Source: Luscinia megarhynchos
Taxonomy: Eukaryota > Chordata > Aves > Passeriformes > Turdidae
Length of the DNA: 64,000 bases
Direction of reading: 5' to 3'
Assembly (NCBI GenBank): GCA_034336665.1
Contig: CM067570.1
Span: 17,298,502-17,362,501 of the forward strand
A program made the translations under genes and the position numbers. Below the pieces are notes generated by a model. The model was not told the origin of the DNA, did no database searches, and was given only the letters and a program-made list of their open reading frames with translations. Below are positions 1-12,700 of the stretch, in pieces. Every line of letters begins with the position of its first letter. The stretch's first letter is position 1.

Positions 1-2635
1 AAAAAAGGGAGGCAAATACTCCATAATTTACTAGTAGCATGCACTTTCTTAGAATGCTTTATCAGGTCCTGATTTAACCTACCTGACATTCCTATAGAGC
101 TGAAAAGTATAGACTAATTTTTCAGGCACTGAAAGTGAAGTAAACAAAAAAGATTACAAAAAGGCACCAAAGCCCAGGTCTTCCAGTTTTTAATAGCAAA
201 CTCTAATCCACTAAAAAGCTACAGGTCTTATTTTTGGATATTATCTTCAGTTTTGGACCACGTTTTCATGAAAATCTCTCAATCCCCCCATCCCATGAGG
301 AAAACAATATATTCAATCTAAGGAAACCACCTGTGCTTTTTAATAGTTTTGCCTGACAAAGAATAGGCCTTGCAAAAGATGAAATGGAAAATGGAAATCC
401 TAATTCAACATTTGAGAAAGGTGACTAAATTCACTAGCCTAGTGTCAATTTTACTTCCTAGGTTTGTTTTTTGAGTTTTTTTTTTTAAAGGCCATTCATG
501 AAATATTGGAGATGCCGGTCTTATATTAATGTTGTGTCCTCTGACATCCACTCAGTGAAAGATAAAAAGATGGCATTAAGTTTTAGCAGTGAAGTGAAAT
601 GTTGCATGGTGCAAGGTGACCCAGTCTCATTTAACAGATTACCAAAATATAATCAAATAAAACTATGATCTTTACACTGGCAAAAACAGTGCAGCAAGAG
701 GACAAATGTGATTTTAAAAACTTAAAAGACCAATTGAAATGAATCATGTATATTTTTACAATGTAAGTGAGTCCTCTGCAGCTATCCAGTCCTTGTAAGA
801 GCATCCATATTGAGGGCAAATTTTAGTACAGGCAGGTTCAGCTTTCCCTACAATTTTTTCCTGCCACTATAACTAACTCAAAGCAAATATCCTAAACTCA
901 ATTAAGATGTTTGATTACACTAAAAATAGTCCTTGCTCTTCATCTTATTCTCAGTATCTGCTGACAGATAACTCATAGTTCACAGGGAATGTATTGTCTA
1001 ACTGCATTAATCCACAGCTGGGGGAAAAAAAACGTGGAAAGAAAACTCATACCAGTCTGATGATGTGTGTACAATTCAATTATATCACAATAAACTGCTG
1101 TTGGTTAAGATTACCAATAGAAAATTTTAGAAAGCTCAGATTTTGTGAAACAGATCTAGACTTACTTGATAGAATTCTTCTCACACAACTTGTTTTTGAT
1201 TTCTACCATGATTTCCATACACCTTTTTCTAATGTGTTTTCTGATAGCTACTGACAAACTTGAGATATTTTCATGATGGACTTCAGCTGTAATCCACTAT
1301 GGCAATTCCTCCTTTCCTAAACCCTCACATTTAGTCCTTCAAATCCATTCACTGAGAGCTGCCTCACCTGCCACTCAGATTGCAATGCCTCCCAGACCTT
1401 CATCAGCTCACCTCATCTATCCACTGTCACACAAACTTGGGCTCGATTTGTTGAAATGGAGGAAACTTCTCCTAGGGTCGAATGATGTAATTTGGGGCTG
1501 AAATTAAGTGAAGCTTGCAGGTTTGGATAGAGTGTTAGGTGAAATTCTGTCAAATCCTGAAAAATAAACCAAAACAAAATGATGAATTCATGCCTCTATT
1601 TTGCAGGAAACAACTCCTGGCAAAATAATTTTGAAGAGTTTTAAATTAATCACAGGAAACCTTAAAAAGCATAAACATGAATAATCATATTTTAAAATTC
1701 TATTTTTTATTTATTTTTAGATTATTTTTTAAATTAATTTTAAATGTATTTTTGAAAAGAAGATAAGGCAGAAGATAAGAGTTAGTGAGGGGAGATGTGA
1801 CTGAAGCTGCAGAGTTAAAACACCCACAAACATCCACAACATCAAAAATGTACTATTAATACACTGGGAGATCTCTGCCCAGATTCATGCCACTACACAG
1901 GGCTTAAGAGCCTGAAAAAAATATTCAAACGTGAAAGTAAAAAAATCCTTCTGTATAACAAAACAGCAATAAAAAAATCTTACCAATTATTCTACTGTGT
2001 TTTCAAAATAGGAACAGTGTCTCTTATGCCCTAATTTTATCATTTCCTTTGCCCCATGTTAAAACGCCAGTGTAATTATCCTTTATAAAGGTTGACTGAG
2101 GTCCCTGTGCAAATCTGCTCAGGGTGATAATTTAGCTGGCTTTTTTATTTGCAGAATTTAGGCAAGAGTGTTTCAAGCTCTTTGTCAAAATAACTGCTTG
2201 ATCTGCTTTAGTATCTTTTTAATTGTTAAAAAAATAGCATTTTCTAATAAAGTGAGGGAGAGTAAGGTTAAATATTCCAATTACCAACTTGCAAGAAGAG
2301 TGAAACATAAAAGTTGTGCAAAGTGATTCCTAATTTTGATATGCTTGGAGTCAATTCTTAATATTTAATGATACCTGGAAATGTAAGTCACAGTAGCATA
2401 CTAGGGAATATTTTTCAATGCTTCCATAATGCACTCAAATGCTATTGAAAATGTTTTGTTTGTCATTAGCAATTAATAAACTCATTATTTCACATTCTAA
2501 TGACTGTCAAAGTGCCAGACTTCAGCTGACACAAAAACTTTCATTCTAAGATGAGAAATTTCAAGTAACTTGACCAAAATGCAGATTTGCAGGGCCGAAA
2601 ATTTAACTGCTTTTTCCTAATTAAAAGTCCTGGCC
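1..2635. other. AT-rich non-coding stretch
   Basis: No exon or RNA gene is supported here; all open frames are short and lack codon character. The stretch 1,680-1,760 is almost pure A/T with several TTTATTTTTA-like runs, of the kind seen in matrix-attachment-like DNA. The stretch about 2,040-2,200 is more complex sequence that could be conserved non-coding DNA. If the minus-strand exon near 36 kb is real, this lies deep in that gene's first intron or beyond. Confidence 0.6.
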
Positions 2636-2676
2636 TAACAAAAAACAAACAAACAAACAAACAAACAAACAAACAC
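2636..2676. repeat. (CAAA)n microsatellite
   Basis: About eight consecutive CAAA units. A short minus-strand frame here that reads as Val/Cys/Leu/Phe-rich protein is only the translation of this repeat. Confidence 0.9.
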
Positions 2677-5600
2677 CAACCATAAACTAAACCCAAAACA
2701 AAACACCAAAAACCCCACCTCAAACCAATCAACCATTCCCAAGTACTCTACACCAGACATGCTGAGCGGGAATTACTAACAGGGCTACACTCCATCTAGG
2801 GAGAAAAATCTCACGTTCAAAAAGCTGAAGCTTCTTTATCTACATATTTAAACCCTACTCAAACATGGTTTTCTTCAACAAGGCTTTTATTGCATAAAGA
2901 ACACAAAGATTGCTCCTAAAAAGCCATCCTGAAAATGACGAAAAACAACTGAAGTGATACGAGAGCAACTTAAACTCGTGATGGTTCCTTCCAGTCAAAC
3001 ATTTGCTCAAGGTCTCTGTCCGACAGCAGTTGACTTAGCAGAGGTACCACTGTCACAAACACAACTGCACGTGCTGCCACTGTCCCTCAACATCAACCAC
3101 AACCACCACCATGAGACAGAAAAAGGTCCAGAGCAGGGAGAGAGCGAGGACAGCGCAAAGGTAACCCTCAAAAGATGCAGACAGTGTCCCACAAATGCTC
3201 TCCTTGTCAAGCACCCCATGAGCAGGACATGGGATCTTTCAGACAAAGGACAACCATCATAGCAAAACCCTTGCCTGCATCCCTCACCCTTTCCAGTGGT
3301 CACAAAATATTGCCGGAATACAGCAGCTCTCTCTCTTTCCATCATATTAGTTGTGCTTTTAAGCCTTTCAAAAAAAAAAAAAACTCCAAACAAAAAAAAA
3401 AAATCACCGCACTTTTTTCTTTCCCCCTAAAGTCTACCATTCTCTTATCTCAGTCTTAAATACAGTATTTTCTTCTAGCAGAATATTTTTTGAGGTACCA
3501 TAAGTAAGACTCTTTCCACTGAGTGATTCCATGAAGACTGTGTCTTGGAAGGCTCTACTTTAATAATTTTTTTCCTTTTAAAAATTTCTAACTGAGTATT
3601 CATAGCAGTGTGTGCATTCCTATGAAAAAGTCTACATAAATTTATTGGAAATTACAATGTTAAGACACTTCAAATCTACGAATTTTGACAGTGGAAAAAT
3701 ATTACTTCTCTAGAAGTTGACAGTGATTAAAAAAAAACTACAGAAGGATTATCACTGACTATTAAATGTGATCATTTGAACCATTTCTATGGAATCCTTA
3801 CTTATTTTATTCCTATTAGATCCATTAGCATATTTCCAGCTAATAGCTAACATTCGTCCCCTGAATTAAAAAAAGGCTCTCCCTAAACCTGCTTCAATGG
3901 CTAGATATTATGGCAATCAGTTAAAACTTCCCTATTTCTCATCCAATGGCTTTACACACTGCAAATAGTTCCATCTCTTTGGAAACGGAACACCCAGCTG
4001 AGCATTGCAGCCTGTCCTGCAGAGCCTGTGGCAGTGTCAGTGCACCCTGTTCCTGCCTCAAAGTCTGCAGCTCCTGCAGAGTTCCACACTTGGGGCATTT
4101 CACACTCTGCCATCCACTACTGACCTATGCCAAGAGACAGACAGGCAATCAAAGCTTGCATGGCTCTTGTTACAGTCATGTTTGTAAATGTACATTTTTT
4201 ATTTCAGACATATCTTCCTACCTCACTGAGCTCCTCCAGATCTCTGCTTAATGCACCCACTGATAGGTGCCTGCAATGGCCAATGGGCCTCAACTGTCCA
4301 ATGCTTTAGTGAGCAGCTTAGCTGCTTTCTGGCAGCTGCAGTGCTATGCAAGAACTCATATAAACTAGGTCTAAAGAAGTTATCTCCCTCTAGGACAATA
4401 AATTAGTTTGGGGTTCTACTATTTTGTATTGTTTTAATGGAAGGTAAAATATTTTTTCCACACAAATGACTACATTGCAGTACCATGTGGTCACTTACTA
4501 ATTTGTACACCATTATTAAACACCAGCCATTTTGTCATAAGATCATGCAAAGGCCTTCCTTGCTCCACAGTGACAGCCAATGTTCTCTCTTAATGAGAAG
4601 GACACCAGCTTGGTATAGTTATGTTACTTTTTTCCTCCAATTTTCATTTCTGTGAATACTGCCACAACACATAAATTACTTTTAATGTTCTTCTAAGTGT
4701 TGGTAAATGCTATATAAAGTTTATACAGCAAGCCTGTGATTCCTAATGCAGTGGATTTTCTACTTTAGCAGTTGTTCATCTGGTATGATTTCTTAATGGA
4801 CTCTTTAAAAGAACTAGATTGTAATTAATTGCACTCCATGATTATATACATGAAAAGGATTGGTTTGAACTTTTACCCTTGACATACACCAAGGTGAAAG
4901 AAAAGATGCAGGTTATCCCTTAATAGTTTTACTTAGATAAATGGTGACATTTCTTAATAGAACCAAACAATTCTATGTTTTGTTCAGCCAACTCTTTCTT
5001 CTTCTTTCATTAAACTGTGTCAAGCAGGCACCAGAATTGAGATGGGCTCATGTCACTCAATGGAAATATGTCAGCATTCAGCACCTTACTTTGCATGGAA
5101 TAGTTTTCCACATCGAAAAATTCAACAGGCTGTAATTCTTAAAGAGCTTTCAAATATTTATTTAGATTGGGTGTCAACGTTCATCATAATTATCTTTTTT
5201 TCCTCCTAGTTACTAGCCTTCACATTCTCAGAGCAGGCTGAAATGTCATGTAGTTGGTCTGTCCATGGGAGAGTTTTCCAGAACATAAAAAACCAAACCC
5301 CGCACTACAGCTAGTAATTTAGTTCAGTTTGCATGCAGCTGAGGGACTCTACAGAACATTTTAACACATAGATTCCTACCAAAGTGCTCACTATGAACAC
5401 TTTTAAACCAGTAGTTAGTATTTAAATATCTGAAAGTAAAGAACCAGCATAGTTAAAGACAGAAAAACTGAGCTCAAATTTTTCAGATCCTTGTCATGTA
5501 TTCACAGGAGGGCTGTTTTGAACTTGTCAAACTAAGTCTTGGAACAAGAGACTTGGAAAACAATGAGTTCTTCTTATCATGACACTCATTTCTCTAAGTT

Positions 5601-6420
5601 TTTCAGCTGTAATAATCTGGAGCTCTGTGGACAGATTTCCAACAGATTCTGCCAGAGAATATGAACATGCTTGAGAAGTCTAGATTCAGTGTAAAAAAGA
5701 AAACTGCTGCTATGTCATCAATCTTCTACTGTCTGAACAGAAAACAATTTCAAATACACTAATAAATCCTTTCTGTTTTTCCCCACTACCTTTTCAAAAT
5801 TTAACCCTTTTACAAAATCACCTTGTAATCTCATCTGACTAGCACAAGAGTCACTGTCTGCTAGATCACAGCACCACAGTACTACTCAAGCAACTTTCTC
5901 AGCATCTATTTTAGTACTTGAAAAACAGGGCAAGATTTTTGGAAATGTGTGTACAAATGCCTGAATTTTAATGACTGACATTTTTATATCGCTTCATGTG
6001 TATCAGCTATGTTATGAAAAGAACATAGTTTTACAGGAAAGTCCAACTACAGCACAGCCTGAGGCATAATTTCTATAGTTTAATCAGTGAATCACTTAGC
6101 ATCACACAGTTCCCTTTTTCTTGCTCAGTATGCCAAAATTGTTCATCTCTCCAGAACCATTCACCTAAACTTATTTCATCATAGTAGGAATATTAAAAAA
6201 TAGCTAGGATTGCTGTGTCTATTTATCAGAACCTGAAATACTGTGAAAGTTGAAGTTTCAATTTACTGTTGTGCAGGTCCTGTTTCAAGAGTACAACTGA
6301 AAGCCATATGGTTAACAAAATAACCTGTAACTGCTTTGAACGCTATCTCAGAGCCCATGAACATACATCAGTGTTTGTATTCCCATCTAGCAGGGGTGTT
6401 TATCCTTAACAGCAACAGAT
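2677..6420. other. AT-rich non-coding stretch
   Basis: No supported gene. Local features are a palindromic E-box GCACGTGC at 3,067-3,074, two A-rich tracts around 3,371-3,402, and a small hairpin-forming AGCAGCTTAGCTGCT near 4,312-4,327 followed by a CAGCTG E-box. Several frames of 60-130 codons overlap on both strands at 2.95-3.46 kb and 3.95-4.31 kb. None has consistent coding character, and they are treated as chance. Confidence 0.55.
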
Positions 6421-6435
6421 CATGGGCACACTCGA

Positions 6436-6453
6436 GGGGGGGAGTGGGGGGGG
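6436..6453 (+). other. G-rich tract with G-quadruplex potential
   Basis: A run of seven G, then AGT, then a run of eight G. Each run can supply two GGG tracts separated by one or two bases, so four stacked G-tracts with very short loops are possible on the plus strand. It sits at the left edge of a locally GC-richer patch. Confidence 0.6.
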
Positions 6454-6479
6454 AAGTTGGATTTCCCGTTTGTTATTTA

Positions 6480-6910
6480 AAATGTGCTCTGCACGACTGA
6501 CAAATTAAAGGAGAGCTGTATGGGCATCCGGAGAGAAACGAACAGGAGCGCAGCAGCAACTGTGCCAGCCCCACACGGCTCCATGTGCAATATGGTCCTG
6601 AGCTGCCCATGCAGTGCTCCATTTGTAGAGCTGGACGCAAACCAGTTCCTGCAGCTCAGGACAGAGGATGGAATGGAACGAATCCCAGCTCCCTGCAAAA
6701 CCTGCATGTAGCCCCCAGAAACAGCAGTCTGTGCCCACGAGAGTACTGGAGCCCATGAGCTGCCCTGAAGGGAATTTTGGTTTGCCTAGAGCAGTGGGGG
6801 ATTCACCTCCAGCCAGGGAGGAGGAAGAGCACATTGGCCCCTTTCATGGCTGGGTGAGTTGCCACAGCCATGGTTTCCAAAAAAGGCAGGAGAACTGCTT
6901 CTCCTGACTT
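6480..6910. other. GC-richer patch of unknown nature
   Basis: This patch is clearly less AT-rich than its surroundings. Overlapping open frames occur on both strands (plus 6,484-6,711 and 6,668-6,907; minus 6,505-6,834), which is typical of GC-richer non-coding DNA and not of one gene. It could be a transposon remnant such as a solo LTR, a non-coding exon or an enhancer. I do not recognise a family, and no clear splice sites bound a coding exon. Confidence 0.35.
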
Positions 6911-7454
6911 CACCTCTGTTGAATTTAACTGCATGCTATTCCCACATGCTCTTACAGAGAAGTGGGGCACCCAATACAGAGACCTGAATCTCATCTAAGG
7001 ACCTTGTGTGTTATAACTGTACAGAATATAGTTTAATACAAAATTTGCATTTAAAAACTGTAACAAAAAAGCAAAGTAAAACATCTGATCCACACTAACA
7101 TCAAAACTGAAGTGAATTCACAGAAAAAGCACATGACTGTCAGCAACCTTCACTGGAAATATGACAGCTAAGAATTCTGCCATTGTATCTTAAGTAATCA
7201 TTGTAGTACTTAATAAAAACAAGAATTGGAAGTTTATTTGAAAGTAGTGTGCTGAAGTGTGAACAGCTAAGCTGGAATCAAGCATCCCAGACCCAAAACA
7301 TAGCTTTGACATGGAAATCTTCTTCTCACATAGAAAATTAGCTCAAAACATATTTCCTCAACTTTGCTGGAAAAGGCTCTTCAGTTAAATACATAGGTCT
7401 GCCTACTGTTTTAGAGCTAAGTACATGCACACTTATCAGTGTGATCAAGGCTTT
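6911..7454. other. Non-coding, nothing recognised
   Basis: AT-rich sequence between the GC-richer patch and the first MIR-like relic. No gene, RNA or repeat family was recognised. Confidence 0.5.
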
Positions 7455-7590
7455 AATCCTTCCTCTGGTGGGCTCAGTAATAAAGTGGGGATAACCACGC
7501 TTACCTACTTTGTAGGGTGTTGTCAAAATTAATGCTCACAGAGCTGTCAGTAGGTGAAAATCATTATAGCTCCCATCCTGCAGTTGCTAA
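7455..7590 (+). mobile_element. MIR-like (CORE-SINE) fragment, 3' half
   Basis: The segment containing AAAGTGGGGATAACC, followed by a CTTACCTACTTTGTAGGG-like stretch and GTGTTGTCAAAATTAATG, follows the well-known 3' half of amniote MIR SINEs (AAAATGGGGATAAT..., ACCTACCTCATAGGG, TTGTTGTGAGGATTAAATG). The 5' tRNA-related half is not detectable. It is strongly diverged and so old. The assignment is by remembered consensus, not by alignment. Confidence 0.65.
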
Positions 7591-9099
7591 TGCACGGGCT
7601 GCCTGCTGCACACACACTGAGCCTGGCAAAAGCTAATTGAGTCCTCTGAAGGTGCAGCAGTTTGTTCAGGCCCCATCAATAAACTGTTAAGAGTTTAAAA
7701 AACAAAACAAAACACCACCATACTAAATGTGAACACAGCACAATTTTCGAATGATCCTGCAGACCAGAGCCTCTGGGGCTAAGCACGGCAAAGGAAAAGC
7801 TTTTATAACAGAATGCAATACTTGGAGGTATATATATAGATATAGATGTATGTACAGGGATATAAAAACACAGCTATTAAGTCAGCTATTTGGTATTAGT
7901 CTCCCAGGCAAACACAAGCCAAAGTGCAGACAGCACCTGAGCTACAATAAATCAATGACTGTATGCAAACAGATGAAAATATAGGCACAGAACTGATGCA
8001 CATTACTACCTTTCCTGAACTTAACTCTGATCTGGAAGACAAGTCTGGAAAAAAATCTCTACTTGATTGTTCATTTTGAAGAATGTAAATGAAATTAAGG
8101 AAAGACCTGAGCCAAACCAGTTTGCTCATCAATATATCCTATAAAAGCAAATTAACTGATGTCAAAATCAAATAATTCACCTGATGTCACTCTGGAGAAG
8201 CCAACCATGAACACCTCACAAAATATTATTTTGATCCAATTGTTAGACCTGAATTACAGCAAAAACTGCACTTTCTACAGCTGTTAAAGCAGTGACCCTG
8301 GCCGAGCATGCTTTTGTGCTGAACTTTTTATATCACCAAGCCTATTAATCAGGTGGCAGTTCAAACTGATGCGCTTTATATAGTTGACCCTGGCCAGTGC
8401 TTTAATTACTTGGTATTAAATGGTAATTAAGACTTTTCACATTCAGGTTTAATAAAAAAAAATTTAGTGTAAAATACAGTAATTTAATGAAGAGTTGTGT
8501 TTTTTACTGTGCTTCAGCCTGGACACTAAGGATACAGCAATTTACTATTGACAAGCACTAAAGGAGCAGGTCATTTCACAAGTATAGTGTGGACAAAGGT
8601 GAACCGGGCAACTGATGAAATCTGTGGCCAAGGCGAAATAGCAATCTCTGAGCCAAATGGTAATAAAGTTACTGAAATGAAGCAGTGTAGCTTCTGAACT
8701 GAACTGTCATAAGGAGGATACAGGCTTCAGGACAGCTTGGTTCAAAGTAATTAAAACTTTATTCCCTAAGAGCCAATCAAATCAGCTAGCCCTACATCTG
8801 ATTTTACATAAGGCAATAATAGGTGTGTAAGTCGGCAACAAACACCAGCAGTTGTAGCTGGCACTCTATGAAATAGCATCCACCTCTCTGGAAGTATCTG
8901 CAAAATTTGCAATAAGCGAGGCAAAATACAAATCATGCTTTTAATGTTCTTTCCGTATTATGGAATTATAGCTCTAGATTTTCTATGACATGCTAAAACC
9001 AAGTAGAAATGCAGACAAATATCAGTGTCCAAAATTCCCTGCTAAATCAAAGACAATTACTTCCCTCAATAGCTATTAAAGGCAGATAGTTTAATCATT
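7591..9099. other. Non-coding stretch with a conserved-looking block
   Basis: No gene. The block 8,281-8,460 is more complex than its surroundings. It has two copies of TGACCCTGGCC (8,293-8,303 and 8,385-8,395) followed by several homeodomain-type TAATTA/ATTAA cores (8,404-8,431). It is a candidate conserved non-coding element, which is an inference without a comparison. Confidence 0.4.
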
Positions 9100-9372
9100 G
9101 GAGAAGCAATCTAGTGCATAGGAGTCCAGAGATGTAGGTTTAACTCACGGCTCTGCTACTGACCTGCTATATGACCTTGGGCAAGTCTCTTCACATTTCA
9201 GCGCCTCTTTGTGTCCCTATTAACCTTTGTGCGTCTCAGCTATTTAGAATGTAACCCCTCTGACGCAGAACAGTCTCTCACTACATGTTTTTACAATACC
9301 AGCACAACAAGGTCACCATCTTGGTTGAGACCTCTAAGTGCTACAGTAATCCAAATAAATAAGAACAATATA
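9100..9372 (+). mobile_element. Near full-length amniote MIR-like SINE
   Basis: The 5' part reads like a tRNA-derived MIR head and core: AGTCCAGAGATGTAGGTTTAA, then GGCTCTGCTACTGACC, then ATGACCTTGGGCAAGTC, then a CTTCACATTTCAG segment. The 3' part follows the tail found on many reptile and bird copies, with a TAGAATGTAA region, an ACAGTCTCTCACTACATG region, a CCTCTAAGTGCTACAGTAAT region and a final AAATAAATAAG. Length (~270 bp) and order match a nearly complete element. It is diverged throughout, consistent with great age. Family name is inferred from memory (MIR / MIR1_Amn type). Confidence 0.75.
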
Positions 9373-9654
9373 TTCAATTATTCAGAATCCCACTTAGATT
9401 TATTCAATTTTCCCATAACATCTGGATAGCTAAGACATCACCACAGATTAAAATGTGCTTCCTACATCCTTTTAATTTTAATGTCTCACCTGCTGTTTGT
9501 GTAATTGAAATTTGTATTGATTTTCATAAAGCAAAGAACACCCAACTCACTGCCTAAAACACAATTGAATGAGCCATTGGTATCCAAGTTATTCAGAACA
9601 CATAGGAAATAATTTGTCTGAAAGGAGGAACAAGAAGGTCCACCCAGTATAAAG
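9373..9654. other. Non-coding, nothing recognised
   Basis: Short AT-rich interval between the SINE and the palindromic-repeat arm. No feature supported. Confidence 0.5.
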
Positions 9655-9712
9655 TTTGACTCAGCAAAGCACTTAAGCGTGTCTTTAAGCGTGAGTAGTC
9701 GCACTGAAACTC
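9655..9712. repeat. One arm of an old palindromic interspersed repeat
   Basis: Contains CAGCAAAGCACTTAAG at 9,662-9,677. The same 16 bases occur exactly in reverse orientation in the right arm of the inverted-repeat element at 43.5 kb. The following TTTAAGCGTGAGTAGTC also tracks that element's arm. The partner arm, expected just to the right, is too decayed to call. This is likely a second copy of the same ancient non-autonomous DNA-transposon-like family. Confidence 0.6.
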
Positions 9713-12700
9713 TTGAAGTAAGCTTAAATAAGGAATTGAAGCTTTTCTGTGAAAGATGTGAAACAATTATAACACAACCATGAATATAGGTATGTTAATA
9801 CACATTTTGTGAAACTGCAATATGAACAGATCCCCCAAGAAGGGAACAAAAGCATGTCTTCCTTTTAAAAATGGTGATTATACAATGGATGTTTCTTGAT
9901 ACTAACCATGCTCCCCAACAAGCACACACCACACCTTCATATGCAACTCAATGAGTATCTCAAATAAATGCCTTTTCTTTCTCTACTTTGAAAGTGTTTA
10001 GATGCAGGAAAAATTTAGCATAGATATTACTATGCATAACACGCTTTCTTCAAAAATATTCTTCAATCATGGAACATTTTTCAGAAATTCTGTTTGTATT
10101 TTTAAGAAATATTCAACCTGAGCTAAATGAGGTAAAATATAGGCTATAAGCAGAACCTAGAAATAAAATTAAAGAAGAAAAATTAGGAATTGTACACTAA
10201 GGATGTTATCTAATTTATTTACCTAGAAGCTTGAAGCCAACAAACAACAAATATCATAAGATTTGGTTACTTAAGCTAACTTGTAAAATGGAATGCGCAT
10301 TGACAGAAATCATTTTTCTTTTCTTGATTCAGATATAGATACTTGAATATGCTCACCTACAATTCATGCTGTTTAATTGTGACACTTTAGAAACAAAAGC
10401 AAACACTATGAAAACATTAAACACTTCCAACTGAAAATTGTTACACAAGCACCAGTAGTAGAAAAGAATTGTAATTAAAAATGTACTGACCACAAGGGGA
10501 GTAATAAACAATCATTGGCAATTCAACTTTTGTAAACCCACAAAAATTCTACGGAAAGAAAAAACTCAAGTCTACGCAGGTATTGATACATCAAAAACAC
10601 GTCATGAATGACAATATAAAAACAATTATCACTAGAAATAAAATAAAGAAAGTAAAAGAAAAACCCGTATGTGGCTTAATGGCCACCTTTTCAAGAAAAC
10701 TGGGAGCTCTAGGAAAAACAGCAAAAGTCTACTGTCTTTCCAGCCTCATAAATTTTACTGTCCAATATCAAGATTGGGGTACATAATTTTTATGTTTCAC
10801 AAAAGGTATATTGTTCGTAAGTGTGGCATGAAGGTAGGATAAGACAATGGTAAAATTGTTGAATAGGTTGGAATCTGTACAACTTATTACCACTATAAAG
10901 GGACTATTAACTGAAAAAATATTACATAAACCATTTGCCTTGAATATGTAAAGTTTGTAGCAAGCATAAATGCTAGTGAAAAACAAGAGAAAAGACATAA
11001 GAGCTCATGCAAAAAAAGGAACGTCCTTAAAGATCTTTTCTCCTCTTGGGAATTTAAATGTAGTGAAAATTTGGAAGATGCAGTTTCTTTAGCAAGGAGC
11101 TCAGTTACCATAACTGATACACATTACCAGCTTTAGAATTCTAATTGTGTTTAATACAGTTTCATGCTGCATCAAAGTACAAAATCAATACCATTTGTCC
11201 AGCAAACAGGAAAAATGGAATCTATAAACTGCTCTTATTGAGTAATTAAACACCTATTATTGTCATGAGTGGTGAAACAATGGATTTCATCAGACAAATT
11301 TTTGCGACAAAACACTGCAGTGATTAATACCTCCCTACGTATTAAATAAAAATGACTGCCTTTTGTGCAGCACTGCTGGCAGAAGAACAGGAATGAGAGA
11401 AGTAGTTGCCAGTGCCACAATAACAGGCTAACCTTGAACTGAACTCCTTTCCTCAAGAAATTAAATGCTGTAGCAGGACTTTAAATCCCTCCACTTAGAG
11501 CTCATTTGTGTTTCACGTAACCTGCAGTTCCTGAAGAGAACTCATTATCTTCAAAAGGAGAATCCTTTTATAATTTCTTTACAAATGTGTATATTGTTTC
11601 TGCAAAAAGTATTTCATATCAGAAAAGGGATAAGAGTATTAGCAGTGTAAGCGAAGCAAAAAGGCTCGTATCATTAAGACACCATTTCTGCTTCCTGGGA
11701 ATTCAAACGCCAACTACAGTGGTAGGGGAAAACGAATGAGAATGAGGTTAAAGAAAATGTACCTTTACAGCAAAATTTTAATCTGTTAGATTGATGCTAA
11801 ACTGCCTTGGTCTTTCTGCTGCTATATGCTGTATTTCTATGTATAGACCTCCCTCCCCCAATGCCCCTCCTGTAGCTTTGGCTTCCTATTTTTCTTTTCA
11901 CTTAGAATGATGCACTAGGAACAACTATAGAGTACAAAAGATGAATCTATGGATGTGACACTTGTAAAGGGTAACCCTATTTCACAAGTGAGATGGGACA
12001 AAAAAGAAAGAAAAAAGGCCACAGAAGCAATAACTGCTCACTGAATTACCATTAAATTGTAAGATTTACAATCCAATGTACAGTAAGTGCATATCTAATG
12101 GAGTTTGTCCTCTAAAAGAATATAAAGTAGATCTTTGCAGCATATGATGTATGCAGGTTATTTTTTTTTTAAACAGGACACACAAAAAACAGATGTGCAC
12201 ATAAATTCCAGATTTTTTATACATATTAGAACTGAGCCAAAGCCAACATTAAATATGATAAACGCAATATGATTAGTAGGATCTAGCTTTGTATTTCCAA
12301 AACATGCTCACATTCTTCAAAGAGAGATAAAAAGATGACTAACACAGCCAGTCAATACTGCTTTCACAGATATCATTGGTAAAAGCAGATCACATATTAT
12401 AAATTCGGTTTATTGCTCTGATCTACTGGAATTCAATTAAATGACTTTTTGTAGAGCATGGCAAAGCAGCTGCTGACCATTTCCAACATCTTCTAAACAA
12501 AATATCTGGACAGAAGTTTCTGATCATTATTTATTACAACCTTAAATTACCAACAATATTTATTTTCATATAATGAATGTAGTATGAATAAGCCTCATTC
12601 ACAGCACTATTATTTGTAACATGTTTGTCAGTAATTTCACTGCTCTTATTCATATGAGCGTAACTGTTGAGTGATTTAGGTCTAGAAATAAGCAAGGCAT

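Noticed and set aside
2541..2732. Minus-strand 63-codon hydrophobic frame
   Set aside because: It is the translation of the (CAAA)n microsatellite.
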